DNA of 64,000 bases from Burkholderia sp. Ax-1724 (GTDB taxonomy: Bacteria; Pseudomonadota; Gammaproteobacteria; Burkholderiales; Burkholderiaceae). Position numbers and translations under genes: made by a program. Positions 26,450 to 34,375 of this stretch are shown here, piece after piece (within the stretch, counting starts at the first letter, position 1; each line of letters begins with the position of its first letter). Under the pieces are notes generated by a model. That model saw only the letters and a program-made list of their open reading frames with translations, had not been told where the DNA came from and did no database searches. The stretch lies in NCBI RefSeq assembly GCF_011752995.1, contig NZ_VWWL01000015.1, positions 124,001 to 188,000 on the forward strand. Direction: 5' to 3'.

Positions 26450-27200
26450 GTTCGTAACCGGTTCCCAAGTACGCTTCGAGCACGCGAGGATCGCGCTGGA
26501 TTTCGGCGGGCGTGCCCTCGGCGAGTTTTTGCCCGAAATTCAGCACGACGATCCGCTCGGCCAGGCGCATGACCATGCTCATGTTGTGCTCGATCAGCAG
26601 GATCGTCAGGTCGTGATCGGCTCGCAATTGCCTGAGCCGCGTCATCAGCGCCTCGACCTCGCCGAGATTGAGACCTGCGGCGGGCTCGTCGAGCAGCAGC
26701 AAACGCGGACGGCCCGCCAGCACCTTGGCCATTTCGACGAGACGGCGATTGCCGTAGGACAGCGAATCGATGCTGCGCGTGGCGAGCGACGCGAGTCCGA
26801 AGCGTTCGAGCATCTGCAGCGCGGCGTCGCGCCACGCCGCTTCCGCGTGACGGCGCGACGCGAACGAACCGGCCGGCGCCGGCGCGATAGCCGCGCCGAG
26901 CATCACGTTCTCGACCACGCTCAGGCGCCGGAACAGCTTGCCGTTCTGGAAGATGCGTCCCACCCCGCCACGCACGATGATGTCGGGCCGCATCCCCGTG
27001 ATGTCCTTGCCGTCGAACGCGACGCGTCCCGCACTCGGCTTGTAGAGACCGGTGAGCGCGTTGAGCAGCGTGCTCTTGCCCGCGCCGTTCGGCCCGATCA
27101 CCGCGAGCAGTTCCCCCGTGTCGATCCGCAGATCGACGTCGGCGAGCGCCTTCAGGCCGCCGAACGTCACGCCCAAACCATTGGCTTCGAGTAGCGGCAT
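26427..27200 (-). CDS. livG: ABC transporter ATP-binding protein LivG
   Basis: Cytoplasmic ATPase of 257 aa from ATG at 27200. An open frame continues upstream to 28193, but that is the shadow of livM. Walker A is GPNGAGKSTLLNAL near residue 35. The LivG-type signature LSYGNRRLVEMAKVLAGRP lies near 150, with LLLLDEPAAGLNLGE following. The C terminus IQRDPRVLEAYLGTGY is standard. Its start shares a base with the livM stop (TAATG). It pairs with LivF under the LivHM pore. Confidence 0.9.
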   Translation of the reverse strand: MPLLEANGLGVTFGGLKALADVDLRIDTGELLAVIGPNGAGKSTLLNALTGLYKPSAGRVAFDGKDITGMRPDIIVRGGVGRIFQNGKLFRRLSVVENVMLGAAIAPAPAGSFASRRHAEAAWRDAALQMLERFGLASLATRSIDSLSYGNRRLVEMAKVLAGRPRLLLLDEPAAGLNLGEVEALMTRLRQLRADHDLTILLIEHNMSMVMRLAERIVVLNFGQKLAEGTPAEIQRDPRVLEAYLGTGYEHVEVQPD

Positions 27201-28180
27201 TATTTTTCCTCCGCGATCGGATCGAGCCGTGGCGAGCGCTGACGGCGTCGGAACACGGGCAGCCGCGCGAGACTGACGAGGCCGTCGGGCAAAACGATCA
27301 GGACGACCAGCACCAGCACGCCGAAGATCAGCAGATACGCGTTGCCGGCGCCGCGCAGCAACTCGGGCAGCAACGTGACGCCCACCGCGCCGATCACCGC
27401 GCCGACGATCGAGCCCGCGCCGCCGACCACCAGCATCGACAGATAGAGAATCGATTGCACATACGAGAAGTCGTCCGGCGAAACGAAGCGGTTGTGGACC
27501 GCGAAGAGGCATCCGGATACGCCGGCAAACGCACCGCCTATCGCAAACGCCGCGGCCTTCGCGCGCGTGACGGCGATGCCGCTCATGCCGGCCGCCATCT
27601 CGTCGTCGTTCACAGCGATCATGCTGCGGCCCAGGTGACTCGTGCGGACGGCTTGCGTCAGCGCACACAGCGCAACCAGCACGACGGTGGCAAACAGGTA
27701 CAGTCTCGCGTCGGTGTCGAGCGCGAACGATCCGAGCGTTAGCGAGGGAATGCTGGCGATGCCGTCCGTGCCGCCCGTCAGGCTGGTCCAGTTCGACACG
27801 ACGATGCCGAAGCTGACGTTCAGCCCCAGCGTCGCGAGCGCGAGATAGTGACCTTTCAGACGCAGCAGTACGATGCCCACGACATAGGCGAACGCGCCGC
27901 ACAGCGCCACACCGGCCATGCTCGCGAGCCATGGACTCCAGCCCGTCTGGGTGGTCAGCACAGCCACCGTGTACGCGCCAATGCCGATGAACGCCGCCTG
28001 CCCGAGCGAAATCAGACCTGCATAACCGAACACCAGATTCAGGCCGAGCACGGCGATCGATGCGATGGCGGCCGTGGACAACAGCCGCACCATATAGTCG
28101 GAACAGAACGCCGGCAGCGCGAGCGCCACGGCCAGCGCGACGCCAACCGGTACAGCCGACAGAAAGCGTGAGCGGTTCAT
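27200..28180 (-). CDS. livM: ABC transporter permease LivM
   Basis: Inner-membrane permease, 326 aa from ATG at 28180, which overlaps the livH stop as ATGA. Motifs are NLVFGYAGLISLGQAAFIGIGAY near residue 48, LRLKGHYLALATLGLNVSFG near 105, GGTDGIASIPSL, and a C-terminal GGAGSIVGAVIGA near 255 before the basic tail. A longer open frame to 28459 runs antisense to nothing functional and through livH, so I reject it. Eight to ten membrane helices are expected. Confidence 0.9.
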   Translation of the reverse strand: MNRSRFLSAVPVGVALAVALALPAFCSDYMVRLLSTAAIASIAVLGLNLVFGYAGLISLGQAAFIGIGAYTVAVLTTQTGWSPWLASMAGVALCGAFAYVVGIVLLRLKGHYLALATLGLNVSFGIVVSNWTSLTGGTDGIASIPSLTLGSFALDTDARLYLFATVVLVALCALTQAVRTSHLGRSMIAVNDDEMAAGMSGIAVTRAKAAAFAIGGAFAGVSGCLFAVHNRFVSPDDFSYVQSILYLSMLVVGGAGSIVGAVIGAVGVTLLPELLRGAGNAYLLIFGVLVLVVLIVLPDGLVSLARLPVFRRRQRSPRLDPIAEEK

Positions 28181-29052
28181 CCGCGATCTCCAATTCTTTC
28201 GCCGAAGATGCCCTGAGGACGCACCAGCAGGAAGGCGATCATCACGCCGAAGGCCAACAGGTCCTTGTAGGTCGACGTGAGATACGAGGCGCCGAGAATC
28301 TCCACGAGACCGACGAAGAGTCCGCCGAGAATCGCGCCCTGCACGCTGCCGAAGCCGCCGATCACCGTCGCCGCGAACGCTTTGAGCGCCACCGGTTCTC
28401 CCATGTTGACGTCGGCAAACCACATGGGGCCGACCAGCAGGCCCGCAAACGCCGAACACGCAGCCGCTAGCACCCAGGTGACGATCAGCGTCAGCGTGAC
28501 CGGCAAGCCGATCAGACGCGCCGCTTCGCTATCCTGAGCGATTGCGCGCATCGAGCGACCGATACCGGTGCGATACAGCAGCGCGTACAGCGCCGCGATC
28601 AGGAGCGCGGTGATCACGATGGTGGCGAGCGCGTGCATGCTGATCGCCGCGCCCGCAATCGATATCACGGTGTCGCCGAACGGGGACGGCAGGCGCGCGG
28701 GCCACGGTCCCCAGATCAGCAGCGCCGCGTTCTGCATGACGATGCCGATTGCCACCGTGCCGATGATGACCGAGACGACGGGCCTCTTGCGCAACGGCAG
28801 ATGCACGCCGAGAAAGAACAGCACGCCGAACAGCGCCATGCCGATCACCGCGGCGAGATAGCCGAGCGCGATCGGAAAATGCGCCTGCACAATGGCCGCG
28901 ACGCCGAAGAACGTGCCGAGCATGACGAACTGGCCCGCAGCGAAATTCACGACGCCCGTCGCCGAATAGACGATGACGAAGCCGAGCGCGGCAAGCGCAT
29001 AGACGCTGCCGAGCGCGACGCCGTTCACCAGGAGTTGAAGAAGCTGTTGCAT
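28177..29052 (-). CDS. livH: ABC transporter permease LivH
   Basis: Inner-membrane permease (291 aa) paired with LivM. It begins MQQLLQLLVNGVALGSVYALAALGFV, then has VVNFAAGQFVMLGTFFG near residue 35 and ATVIGGFGSVQGAILGGLFVGLVE near 230. The ending LLVRPQGIFGERI is typical of LivH. It is 67 bases after the binding-protein gene and overlaps livM. It differs clearly from the livH at 1605-2474, so it is a separate importer and not a recent duplication. Confidence 0.9.
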   Translation of the reverse strand: MQQLLQLLVNGVALGSVYALAALGFVIVYSATGVVNFAAGQFVMLGTFFGVAAIVQAHFPIALGYLAAVIGMALFGVLFFLGVHLPLRKRPVVSVIIGTVAIGIVMQNAALLIWGPWPARLPSPFGDTVISIAGAAISMHALATIVITALLIAALYALLYRTGIGRSMRAIAQDSEAARLIGLPVTLTLIVTWVLAAACSAFAGLLVGPMWFADVNMGEPVALKAFAATVIGGFGSVQGAILGGLFVGLVEILGASYLTSTYKDLLAFGVMIAFLLVRPQGIFGERIGDRG

Positions 29053-29119
29053 GATCCGGGTCCGCGGGACAGGGAAACGCGCGTGAACGCGGCGAATGGA
29101 AATGGCGCCTCGCTCGGCA

Positions 29120-30271
29120 TCACTTGCTCGTGATCTGCTGGATCAGTTGCATGTCCTTGGTGCCGGGTGCGAACTTCACGATCGACACGTCATGCACGCC
29201 GTTGCCCGCGGCATCGAACGTATAGATGTGCGCCACGCCCTTGAAGTCCTTCAACGTGCGCAGATAGTCGCGCACCTTGACCGGATCGGTGCCGACTGTG
29301 CGCATCGCCTGCGCCATCATCATCGCGCCGTCGTAATAGGCGGCGGCATACGGATCGGCGTCCACGCCGTAGGCGGCCTTGAACCGCTTGAGGAACGATT
29401 GCGCCGCGGGCTGCGAGGTCAGCATCGCATCGACGACGCCGTAGACGCCTTGCAGATCGTCAGGCGAAATCAGTTGCATCGCGGCCGGCACGAACGCGGC
29501 CGACGACGAAACGACCGGCGTCTTGAGGCCGAGCAGCTTGATCTGATGCAGCAGCAACGCGCCGTCCTGCGGATAGACGAACAGGAGGATCGAATCGGCA
29601 CCCTTGTTCTTCAGGGACAGGATCTGCGCGGACATGTCCTTGTCGTTCTGGCCATAGGCTTCGGCGCCCACCACCGTAATCCCCGCTGCCGCAAATGCCT
29701 TCTGCGCGGCCTTCGCGCCGCCCTGGCCGAAGTCGTTCTGGATGTAGAGGATGCCGGGTTTCGTCGAGTGCAACTGTTCGTGCGCGTAACGCGCCATCGC
29801 CTCGGCCGTCAGGCCGTCGCTCGGACGGATGCGGAACATCCACGGGTTCTTCTGCTCCGCGACGATGTCGGCACCGCCCGCGTACATGGCCGGACGCTGC
29901 GCCTTCAGCACTTCCGGGCCGACCGCGACGTTCTGCGTGCTGTAACTCGTCAGGAATACGAAATCGGGCTTCTGCTCCTGCACGACCTTGATGAACGCGT
30001 TGATCGCAGTGCCGTTCGACGCCTGCGCATCCTGGAACGACAGGCCGACCTTGCGACCATTGATACCGCCGCCCGCGTTGATGTCCTGCTCCGCCAGCTT
30101 GAGCGCATCGACATAGCCCTTGCCCGTCAGGGACAATGCTCCCGTCATCGGCGCTGTCACGCCGACGGGTATCTGCTGGGCCCATGCCGCGCAAGGTGAA
30201 ACGGCTGCGCCAGCGGTGAGCCATGCACAGGCGATACGAAGTGACATTGCGCGCTTCAGGTACGTGATCAT
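29120..30271 (-). CDS. Periplasmic substrate-binding protein of Liv-type ABC transporter
   Basis: Secreted binding protein (383 aa) of the Peripla_BP_6 fold. The signal peptide runs to about residue 31 (LTAGAAVSPCAAWA), and the mature chain starts QQIPVGVTAPMTGALSLTGKGYVDALKLAE. AINAFIKVVQEQKPDFVFLTSYS and the GILYIQNDFGQGGAKAAQ region follow. ATG 30271 has GGAGATCC upstream. It is the first gene of a run that continues livHMGF, hyuA, hyuB and the aminotransferase. It is divergent from an IclR gene with an inverted repeat in between. Ligand is unknown; a cyclic amide or amino acid derivative would fit the enzymes. Confidence 0.87.
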   Translation of the reverse strand: MITYLKRAMSLRIACAWLTAGAAVSPCAAWAQQIPVGVTAPMTGALSLTGKGYVDALKLAEQDINAGGGINGRKVGLSFQDAQASNGTAINAFIKVVQEQKPDFVFLTSYSTQNVAVGPEVLKAQRPAMYAGGADIVAEQKNPWMFRIRPSDGLTAEAMARYAHEQLHSTKPGILYIQNDFGQGGAKAAQKAFAAAGITVVGAEAYGQNDKDMSAQILSLKNKGADSILLFVYPQDGALLLHQIKLLGLKTPVVSSSAAFVPAAMQLISPDDLQGVYGVVDAMLTSQPAAQSFLKRFKAAYGVDADPYAAAYYDGAMMMAQAMRTVGTDPVKVRDYLRTLKDFKGVAHIYTFDAAGNGVHDVSIVKFAPGTKDMQLIQQITSK

Positions 30272-30316
30272 CGTTGGATCTCCAAGGGCTAGCGATTTAT
30301 TGCAGTGTCTCGATTT

Positions 30317-30333
30317 TCGAAATATAGTTTCGA
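30317..30333. promoter_or_regulatory. Inverted repeat, candidate IclR operator
   Basis: TCGAAA (30317-30322) and TTTCGA (30328-30333) are perfect inverted copies over a 5-base spacer, in an AT-rich patch between the divergent binding-protein and iclR genes. The layout mirrors the IclR box at 3869-3883, though the sequence differs. Likely the operator of the adjacent IclR protein; evidence is position and symmetry only. Confidence 0.4.
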
Positions 30334-30416
30334 TTTACGATTCATGGTGCGTGGCCAAATAAGCGTTGTCAAGCCAGGCAACGCCCTTTAATCCATCAAA
30401 AATCAGGAAGAACGAC

Positions 30417-31202
30417 ATGCCGGGTCTGGACGACGCCCCCCCGCTCGAGCGCTACATGCGCATCCTTGAATTGCTGGCCGGCTTTCCGGACGGTCTATCG
30501 CTGTCGGAAATCACGGCCATGCTGGGCTTGCCGAAACCGAGCGGTCACCGGCTGCTCAAGTCGATGCTGGAATGCCGGCTGGTGGAGACGAGAAAAGGGG
30601 GGGCGACGAGCTATCTGGTCGGCGCGCGGATGCGCCGCCTCATCTACGCCACGACGAAGAATGCGTGGCTGGACTCCGTGGTGCGAGGCTATCTGCGCGA
30701 ACTCGTGCAGGAGACGGGCGAAACGGCCTACATCACGAAACTGGAGCACGGTGTGGTCCGCTCCATCCTCACGGAAGCACCGGACACGCCATGGCGCGGT
30801 TATGTGCTGCCCGGCAGCGAGATGCACGTCTTCAATGCCGCGACGGCTAAAGCCATCGCCGCCTATCAGGATGCCGAAACGGTTGAGCACCTTCTCGCCC
30901 AGCCGCTCACGCAAAGGACGAGCAAGACCAAGAGCGAAAAATCGGAAGTGATGGCGGATCTGGAGAACGTGCGTGCACGGGGATACGCAACGTGCCTGGG
31001 CGAGGTCGACGAGGGACTGGCGGCCATCGGCGTCCCCCTGATGCTCGGACGCGGCGAGGTCATTTTCAGCCTCGGCATTACGGGGCCCTATCGCCGGGTG
31101 GTGGACCAGGGAATCGAAAAGCTGGCTGAAACAATGAAGCGATACGCGGCGGAGATGTCGGCGGCGATTACCGTGGGGTTTGAAAAGCAGCGGGAGAGTT
31201 GA
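30417..31202 (+). CDS. IclR-family transcriptional regulator
   Basis: Regulator of 261 aa from ATG at 30417, which has AGGAAGAAC upstream; an open frame reaches back to a TTG at 30366. The DNA-binding domain has YMRILELLAGFPDGLSLSEITAMLGLPKPSGHRLLKSMLE (residues about 10-50). The effector domain has GETAYITKLEHGVVRSILTEAP and ARGYATCLGEVDEGLAAIGVPL, the usual IclR core motifs. It is divergent from the Liv-hydantoinase operon and presumably controls it. It is convergent with the GntR gene that closes the next cluster. Confidence 0.88.
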   Translation: MPGLDDAPPLERYMRILELLAGFPDGLSLSEITAMLGLPKPSGHRLLKSMLECRLVETRKGGATSYLVGARMRRLIYATTKNAWLDSVVRGYLRELVQETGETAYITKLEHGVVRSILTEAPDTPWRGYVLPGSEMHVFNAATAKAIAAYQDAETVEHLLAQPLTQRTSKTKSEKSEVMADLENVRARGYATCLGEVDEGLAAIGVPLMLGRGEVIFSLGITGPYRRVVDQGIEKLAETMKRYAAEMSAAITVGFEKQRES

Positions 31203-31277
31203 GGCAGGGCCCGGAGAACGACTCTCATCGCTTCGGATCATGGCGCACAACAGCTGCACCACGCGGATGCGCAGACG

Positions 31278-31946
31278 CTACTCGGTGTCTTCCAGCATCC
31301 GCTGCGCTGCCTTCTCGGCATTCGCTACGTGCAGCCGCGCAAGCTCCTGGGCCGCATCGGCGTCGCGTGCCTTCAGCGCCTTATAAAGCTTGTCGATTTC
31401 GCGCAGACTATTGGGCAGCCGGTCCGGATTCATCAACGACGTCGTACGCAGCAGATTGATGCGCGAATAAAGACTGTTAAGGACTTCCCTGACGAGCGTG
31501 TTGCCGCAGTTATCGAGCAGCACGCCATAGAGTGCCGTCTTCGCGCGCAGCACGCCGTCCTGGTTCTGCGCGACAGCTTCCGCGCGCAGCTCCTTCGCGA
31601 CCTCGCCAAAGCGCGCGATTGCATCGTCGCTGGCAAGGCGGGCGAACTCATGCGCGGCGAAACCTTCGAGCAGACCACGCAGCGCGTACAGCTCGCTGGC
31701 TTCGTGTTTCGACATGACGGCGACGATCGGCCCCTTGTGCGGCACGTTGCGCACGAGCTTTTCGGCTTCGAGCCTGCGCAGCGCCTCACGCACCGACGTA
31801 CGGCTCACGCCGAGCGTCTCGCACAATTCCCGTTCGATAAGGCGCGCACCAGGTGCGAAACGCCCGCTTACAATCGCTTGCCGAAGCACATTTTCCACCT
31901 GATGACGCAGCGTCTCAGGCCTCACCAGGTCCATGTCTGTTAGCAT
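31278..31946 (-). CDS. GntR-family (FCD) transcriptional regulator
   Basis: Regulator of about 222 aa. I place the start at ATG 31946; a TTG at 31967 and an ATG at 31934 are alternatives. The winged helix has LRQAIVSGRFAPGARLIERELCETLGVSRTSVREALRRLEAEKLV. The FCD domain has SELYALRGLLEGFAAHEFARL and a C-terminal LHVANAEKAAQRML. It lies at the far end of the long MFS-to-mutase cluster, same strand, 100 bases after the mutase. Its probable job is control of that cluster. AATACAAT occurs right at its start and again in the cluster promoter (43960-43967), a weak hint of a shared operator. Confidence 0.83.
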   Translation of the reverse strand: MLTDMDLVRPETLRHQVENVLRQAIVSGRFAPGARLIERELCETLGVSRTSVREALRRLEAEKLVRNVPHKGPIVAVMSKHEASELYALRGLLEGFAAHEFARLASDDAIARFGEVAKELRAEAVAQNQDGVLRAKTALYGVLLDNCGNTLVREVLNSLYSRINLLRTTSLMNPDRLPNSLREIDKLYKALKARDADAAQELARLHVANAEKAAQRMLEDTE

Positions 31947-32046
31947 TATTGTATTCCCGTCCGACAAAATTCAGCCTCCATGATACTTCACCGGTATCGT
32001 GACGGACAGCATCCATAGCCCATCACGGCGAGAAACGGCATGCCTT

Positions 32047-32778
32047 TCAGCGGGTCGGGAGCAGCGCGCCGAGCGGCATGCGCGAACAGATCTCAAGCGC
32101 GGCGTCGAACCTCATCACGAGCGGTTCGGCATGCGCGACCTCGACCTGCGCGATCGCGTCATCGCCAATCTGGTCGAGCTGCTTGAACAGTGCGCGCAAC
32201 GAGTTGCCGTGACCGACCATCAGCACCGACTGCCCACGCACGAGTGCCGGCGCGACGCAGTCGTCCCACAGCGGCAGCACGCGATGCAGCGTATCGCGCA
32301 GGCTCTCGGTGCGCGGCAGCGCAGCGGGCGCGGGCATCGCGTCATCGCACAGCGCGCCCACCAGCTTCGCATGCGCGACGGCATCGAGCGGCGGCGGCGC
32401 AAGGTCGAAACCGCGCCGCCATTGCCGCACGCATTGCGCGCCATACGCGAGCGCTGCCTCATCTTTTTCCATGCCGGTCAGCGCCCCGTAGTGCCGATCG
32501 TTCAGCCGCCACGAGCGAATCGTTTTCGACACCGGCCGGTCGAACGTGTGCAACGCGTGCGTGAGCGTATCGGTGGCTCGTGATAATGCCGACGTAACCG
32601 CAAGGTCGAAGTGCAGACCCGCAGCGCGCAACTGCTCACCGACGCGCTGGGCATCCGTCACGCCCTGCGCGGAGAGTCCGACGTCACTCCAGCCGGTGAA
32701 GCGGTTCGCGCGATTCCATACCGATTGGCCGTGTCGCAATACGACAAGCGTGGCGGATTGACTGCTCATGGGGAGCAT
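32047..32778 (-). CDS. gpmA: 2,3-bisphosphoglycerate-dependent phosphoglycerate mutase-like protein
   Basis: Histidine phosphatase-superfamily protein (243 aa). LVVLRHGQSVWNRANRFTGWSDVGLSAQG gives the phosphohistidine (RHG) and the dPGM-specific FTGW-D-LS sequence near residues 13-35. SWRLNDRHYGALTGMEK near 90 carries the catalytic Glu-loop of GpmA. LMVGHGNSLRALFKQLD near 187 is the second His. It thus looks like a genuine mutase rather than a generic phosphatase. Starts at 32778 or 32769 are both possible. A glycolytic mutase beside a catabolic cluster is odd; a second copy of gpmA would be expected elsewhere in the genome. Confidence 0.78.
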   Translation of the reverse strand: MLPMSSQSATLVVLRHGQSVWNRANRFTGWSDVGLSAQGVTDAQRVGEQLRAAGLHFDLAVTSALSRATDTLTHALHTFDRPVSKTIRSWRLNDRHYGALTGMEKDEAALAYGAQCVRQWRRGFDLAPPPLDAVAHAKLVGALCDDAMPAPAALPRTESLRDTLHRVLPLWDDCVAPALVRGQSVLMVGHGNSLRALFKQLDQIGDDAIAQVEVAHAEPLVMRFDAALEICSRMPLGALLPTR

Positions 32779-32784
32779 CGCACG

Positions 32785-33057
32785 TCAGTTGTAGCCGAGA
32801 ATCGCGACGGCCCGCACACTCGTGTGCTCGTTGCCGTTCGACGCAAGTGCCGACAGGGGCGGCGATTGCATTGCGCGCCACGCGGAATGGCACGGCCCAG
32901 CTGTCTTGCCGGCTACCGATGAAAATGCGGACGAAAACGCGGACGCAATCGCAGAGGTGAATATCGTGCGCGGCGCATCGACATTGTGCGAGTCGGACAG
33001 GTCGCCCGGCGCGGCACGCAACGAAAACATCGGCTCGGGTTTTGTGGCATCACGCAT
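32785..33057 (-). CDS. Small hypothetical ORF between CMD-like gene and gpmA-like gene
   Basis: An open frame of about 90 codons starting at ATG 33057. That ATG overlaps the stop of the carboxymuconolactone decarboxylase-like gene (ATGCGTGATG), as a coupled gene would, and the frame ends six bases before the mutase. The product would start MRDATKPEPMFSLRAAPGD and include the low-complexity stretch TSAIASAFSSAFSS. I recognise no family, signal peptide or membrane helix. Coupling favours a real gene; the composition favours chance. It fills what would otherwise be a 270-base gap. Confidence 0.3.
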   Translation of the reverse strand: MRDATKPEPMFSLRAAPGDLSDSHNVDAPRTIFTSAIASAFSSAFSSVAGKTAGPCHSAWRAMQSPPLSALASNGNEHTSVRAVAILGYN

Positions 33058-33838
33058 GCGGTTTCTCCGGCGCGCCAGCGGCATTCGCCAGCGCGGCTTC
33101 GAGCAGCGGCGCGCCCAGTTCCGCGCCGTGGATGCCCGTCACGCTGACGATCTCCAGCAATTCCATCAGTTCTTCAGCCGTCGCTCCATAATGCAGCGCA
33201 TTGCGCATGTGCAGCTTGAGGCCGGGTACGTACAGATGCGTGGCCGACGCATCGAACGCACAATACATGAATTCCTTGAGCTTCGGGCTCAGCACACCGC
33301 TACGCCACGGCACCGAAGAGAATTCGACGTATGCGTCGAACAGGTCCGGATCGAGTTCGAGCAGCCCTTCCCAGCTCGGATGCCAGTAGCCGCGGTTCTT
33401 CTCGAACGCGGCTTTCAGCGCCTGCCGCCGCTCGTCGAGTGGGGCCGGGCCGTCGCGCAAGCCCTCTTCTTCCAGAACTTCCAGCAGCACCGGCACGCCG
33501 ACGTTGCTGGTATGAATACCGATCGTGCTGATCAATTCGAGTACTTCGACCAGTTCATCGCGCGTCGCGCCGAACGATAGTGCCCGCTCGATGTGACGCG
33601 CCACACCGGGCGCATAGAGCTGCGTCGCGCAGGCGTCGGCAGCCAGCGCGATGAACGCGCGGGTCTTGTCGTCGAGATGGTTGCGCCGCCGCGGTACGCC
33701 GGCGAACTTCAGATACGCGGCGACGAAAACCGGGGCGAGCCTCATGAGGCTGTCCCACTCGGGACTCGCCTGACCGTGCAGGCTCGCGAGTTCGTCGCGC
33801 AGGCGTGACAGATCGGGTTGCGGCGGAGTCTGGGTCAT
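33050..33838 (-). CDS. Carboxymuconolactone decarboxylase-family protein, two-domain
   Basis: Cytoplasmic protein of 262 aa made of two tandem CMD/AhpD-type helical repeats. The first has DKTRAFIALAADACATQLYAPGVARHIERALSFGATRDELVEVLE (about residues 57-101). The second has LKEFMYCAFDASATHLYVPGLKLHMRNALHYGATAEELMELLE (about 185-230). Both contain the His plus GAT-E-L pattern of the family but not the CxxC of peroxidases. This suggests decarboxylase, isomerase or binding roles rather than redox. It follows a cupin gene at 144 bases. Such double-CMD proteins occur with aromatic and lignin-fragment pathways, but I cannot assign a reaction. Confidence 0.82.
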   Translation of the reverse strand: MTQTPPQPDLSRLRDELASLHGQASPEWDSLMRLAPVFVAAYLKFAGVPRRRNHLDDKTRAFIALAADACATQLYAPGVARHIERALSFGATRDELVEVLELISTIGIHTSNVGVPVLLEVLEEEGLRDGPAPLDERRQALKAAFEKNRGYWHPSWEGLLELDPDLFDAYVEFSSVPWRSGVLSPKLKEFMYCAFDASATHLYVPGLKLHMRNALHYGATAEELMELLEIVSVTGIHGAELGAPLLEAALANAAGAPEKPHA

Positions 33839-33982
33839 GATGTCAATTCCATCGAAGGCTTAACAATATCGGCAACCTCACATCGGTGGCGCGCGCCGGA
33901 CAGCTTCAGCTTCGCGGCGAACCGGACGCGAAAGTCGGCCCGAACGCAGGCTGGAACATCGACGCGCGCGACGGCACGAACC

Positions 33983-34375
33983 TCAGCCCCCCACACCCTT
34001 CGGATAATCGGCTTGCGCGACCTCTTCCTGCCACGTCCCCTTGCCGATCGACGTCGCGATATGAACCATGTAGCTGCCTTCGCTCGCGCCGTGCCAGTGA
34101 CGCTCGTTCGGGCCGATGAACACGATGTCGCCCTGGCGGATCGGCCGCGGCTCCTCGCCGTCGAGGCAAATCCAGCCCTGGCCGGCCGTCACCTGCAGCA
34201 CCTGGCCGTACTCGTGCGTGTGCCAGTAGGTACGTCCGCCCGGTTCGAAACACACCGTGTTGATCGTCACGCCGTTGGTCGCGGGCATCACCGGATCGGC
34301 CCAGACCGTCCCCGTGAACGTATCGCCGCGACGCTCGGACATTGCGCCTGCCGCTCTGCCGTGAAAGACTTTCAT
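33983..34375 (-). CDS. Cupin-domain protein
   Basis: Single cupin barrel (130 aa). Motif 1 is visible in PGGRTYWHTHEYGQVLQVTAGQGW (metal ligands His, His, and a Gln or Glu, about residues 46-62), and motif 2 in GDIVFIGPNERHWHGASE (about 83-100). It overlaps the dehydrogenase before it as ATGA and has AGGAG upstream. Small cupins next to CMD-type proteins are common in aromatic catabolic operons, where they may act as dioxygenases, isomerases or decarboxylases. Confidence 0.85.
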   Translation of the reverse strand: MKVFHGRAAGAMSERRGDTFTGTVWADPVMPATNGVTINTVCFEPGGRTYWHTHEYGQVLQVTAGQGWICLDGEEPRPIRQGDIVFIGPNERHWHGASEGSYMVHIATSIGKGTWQEEVAQADYPKGVGG

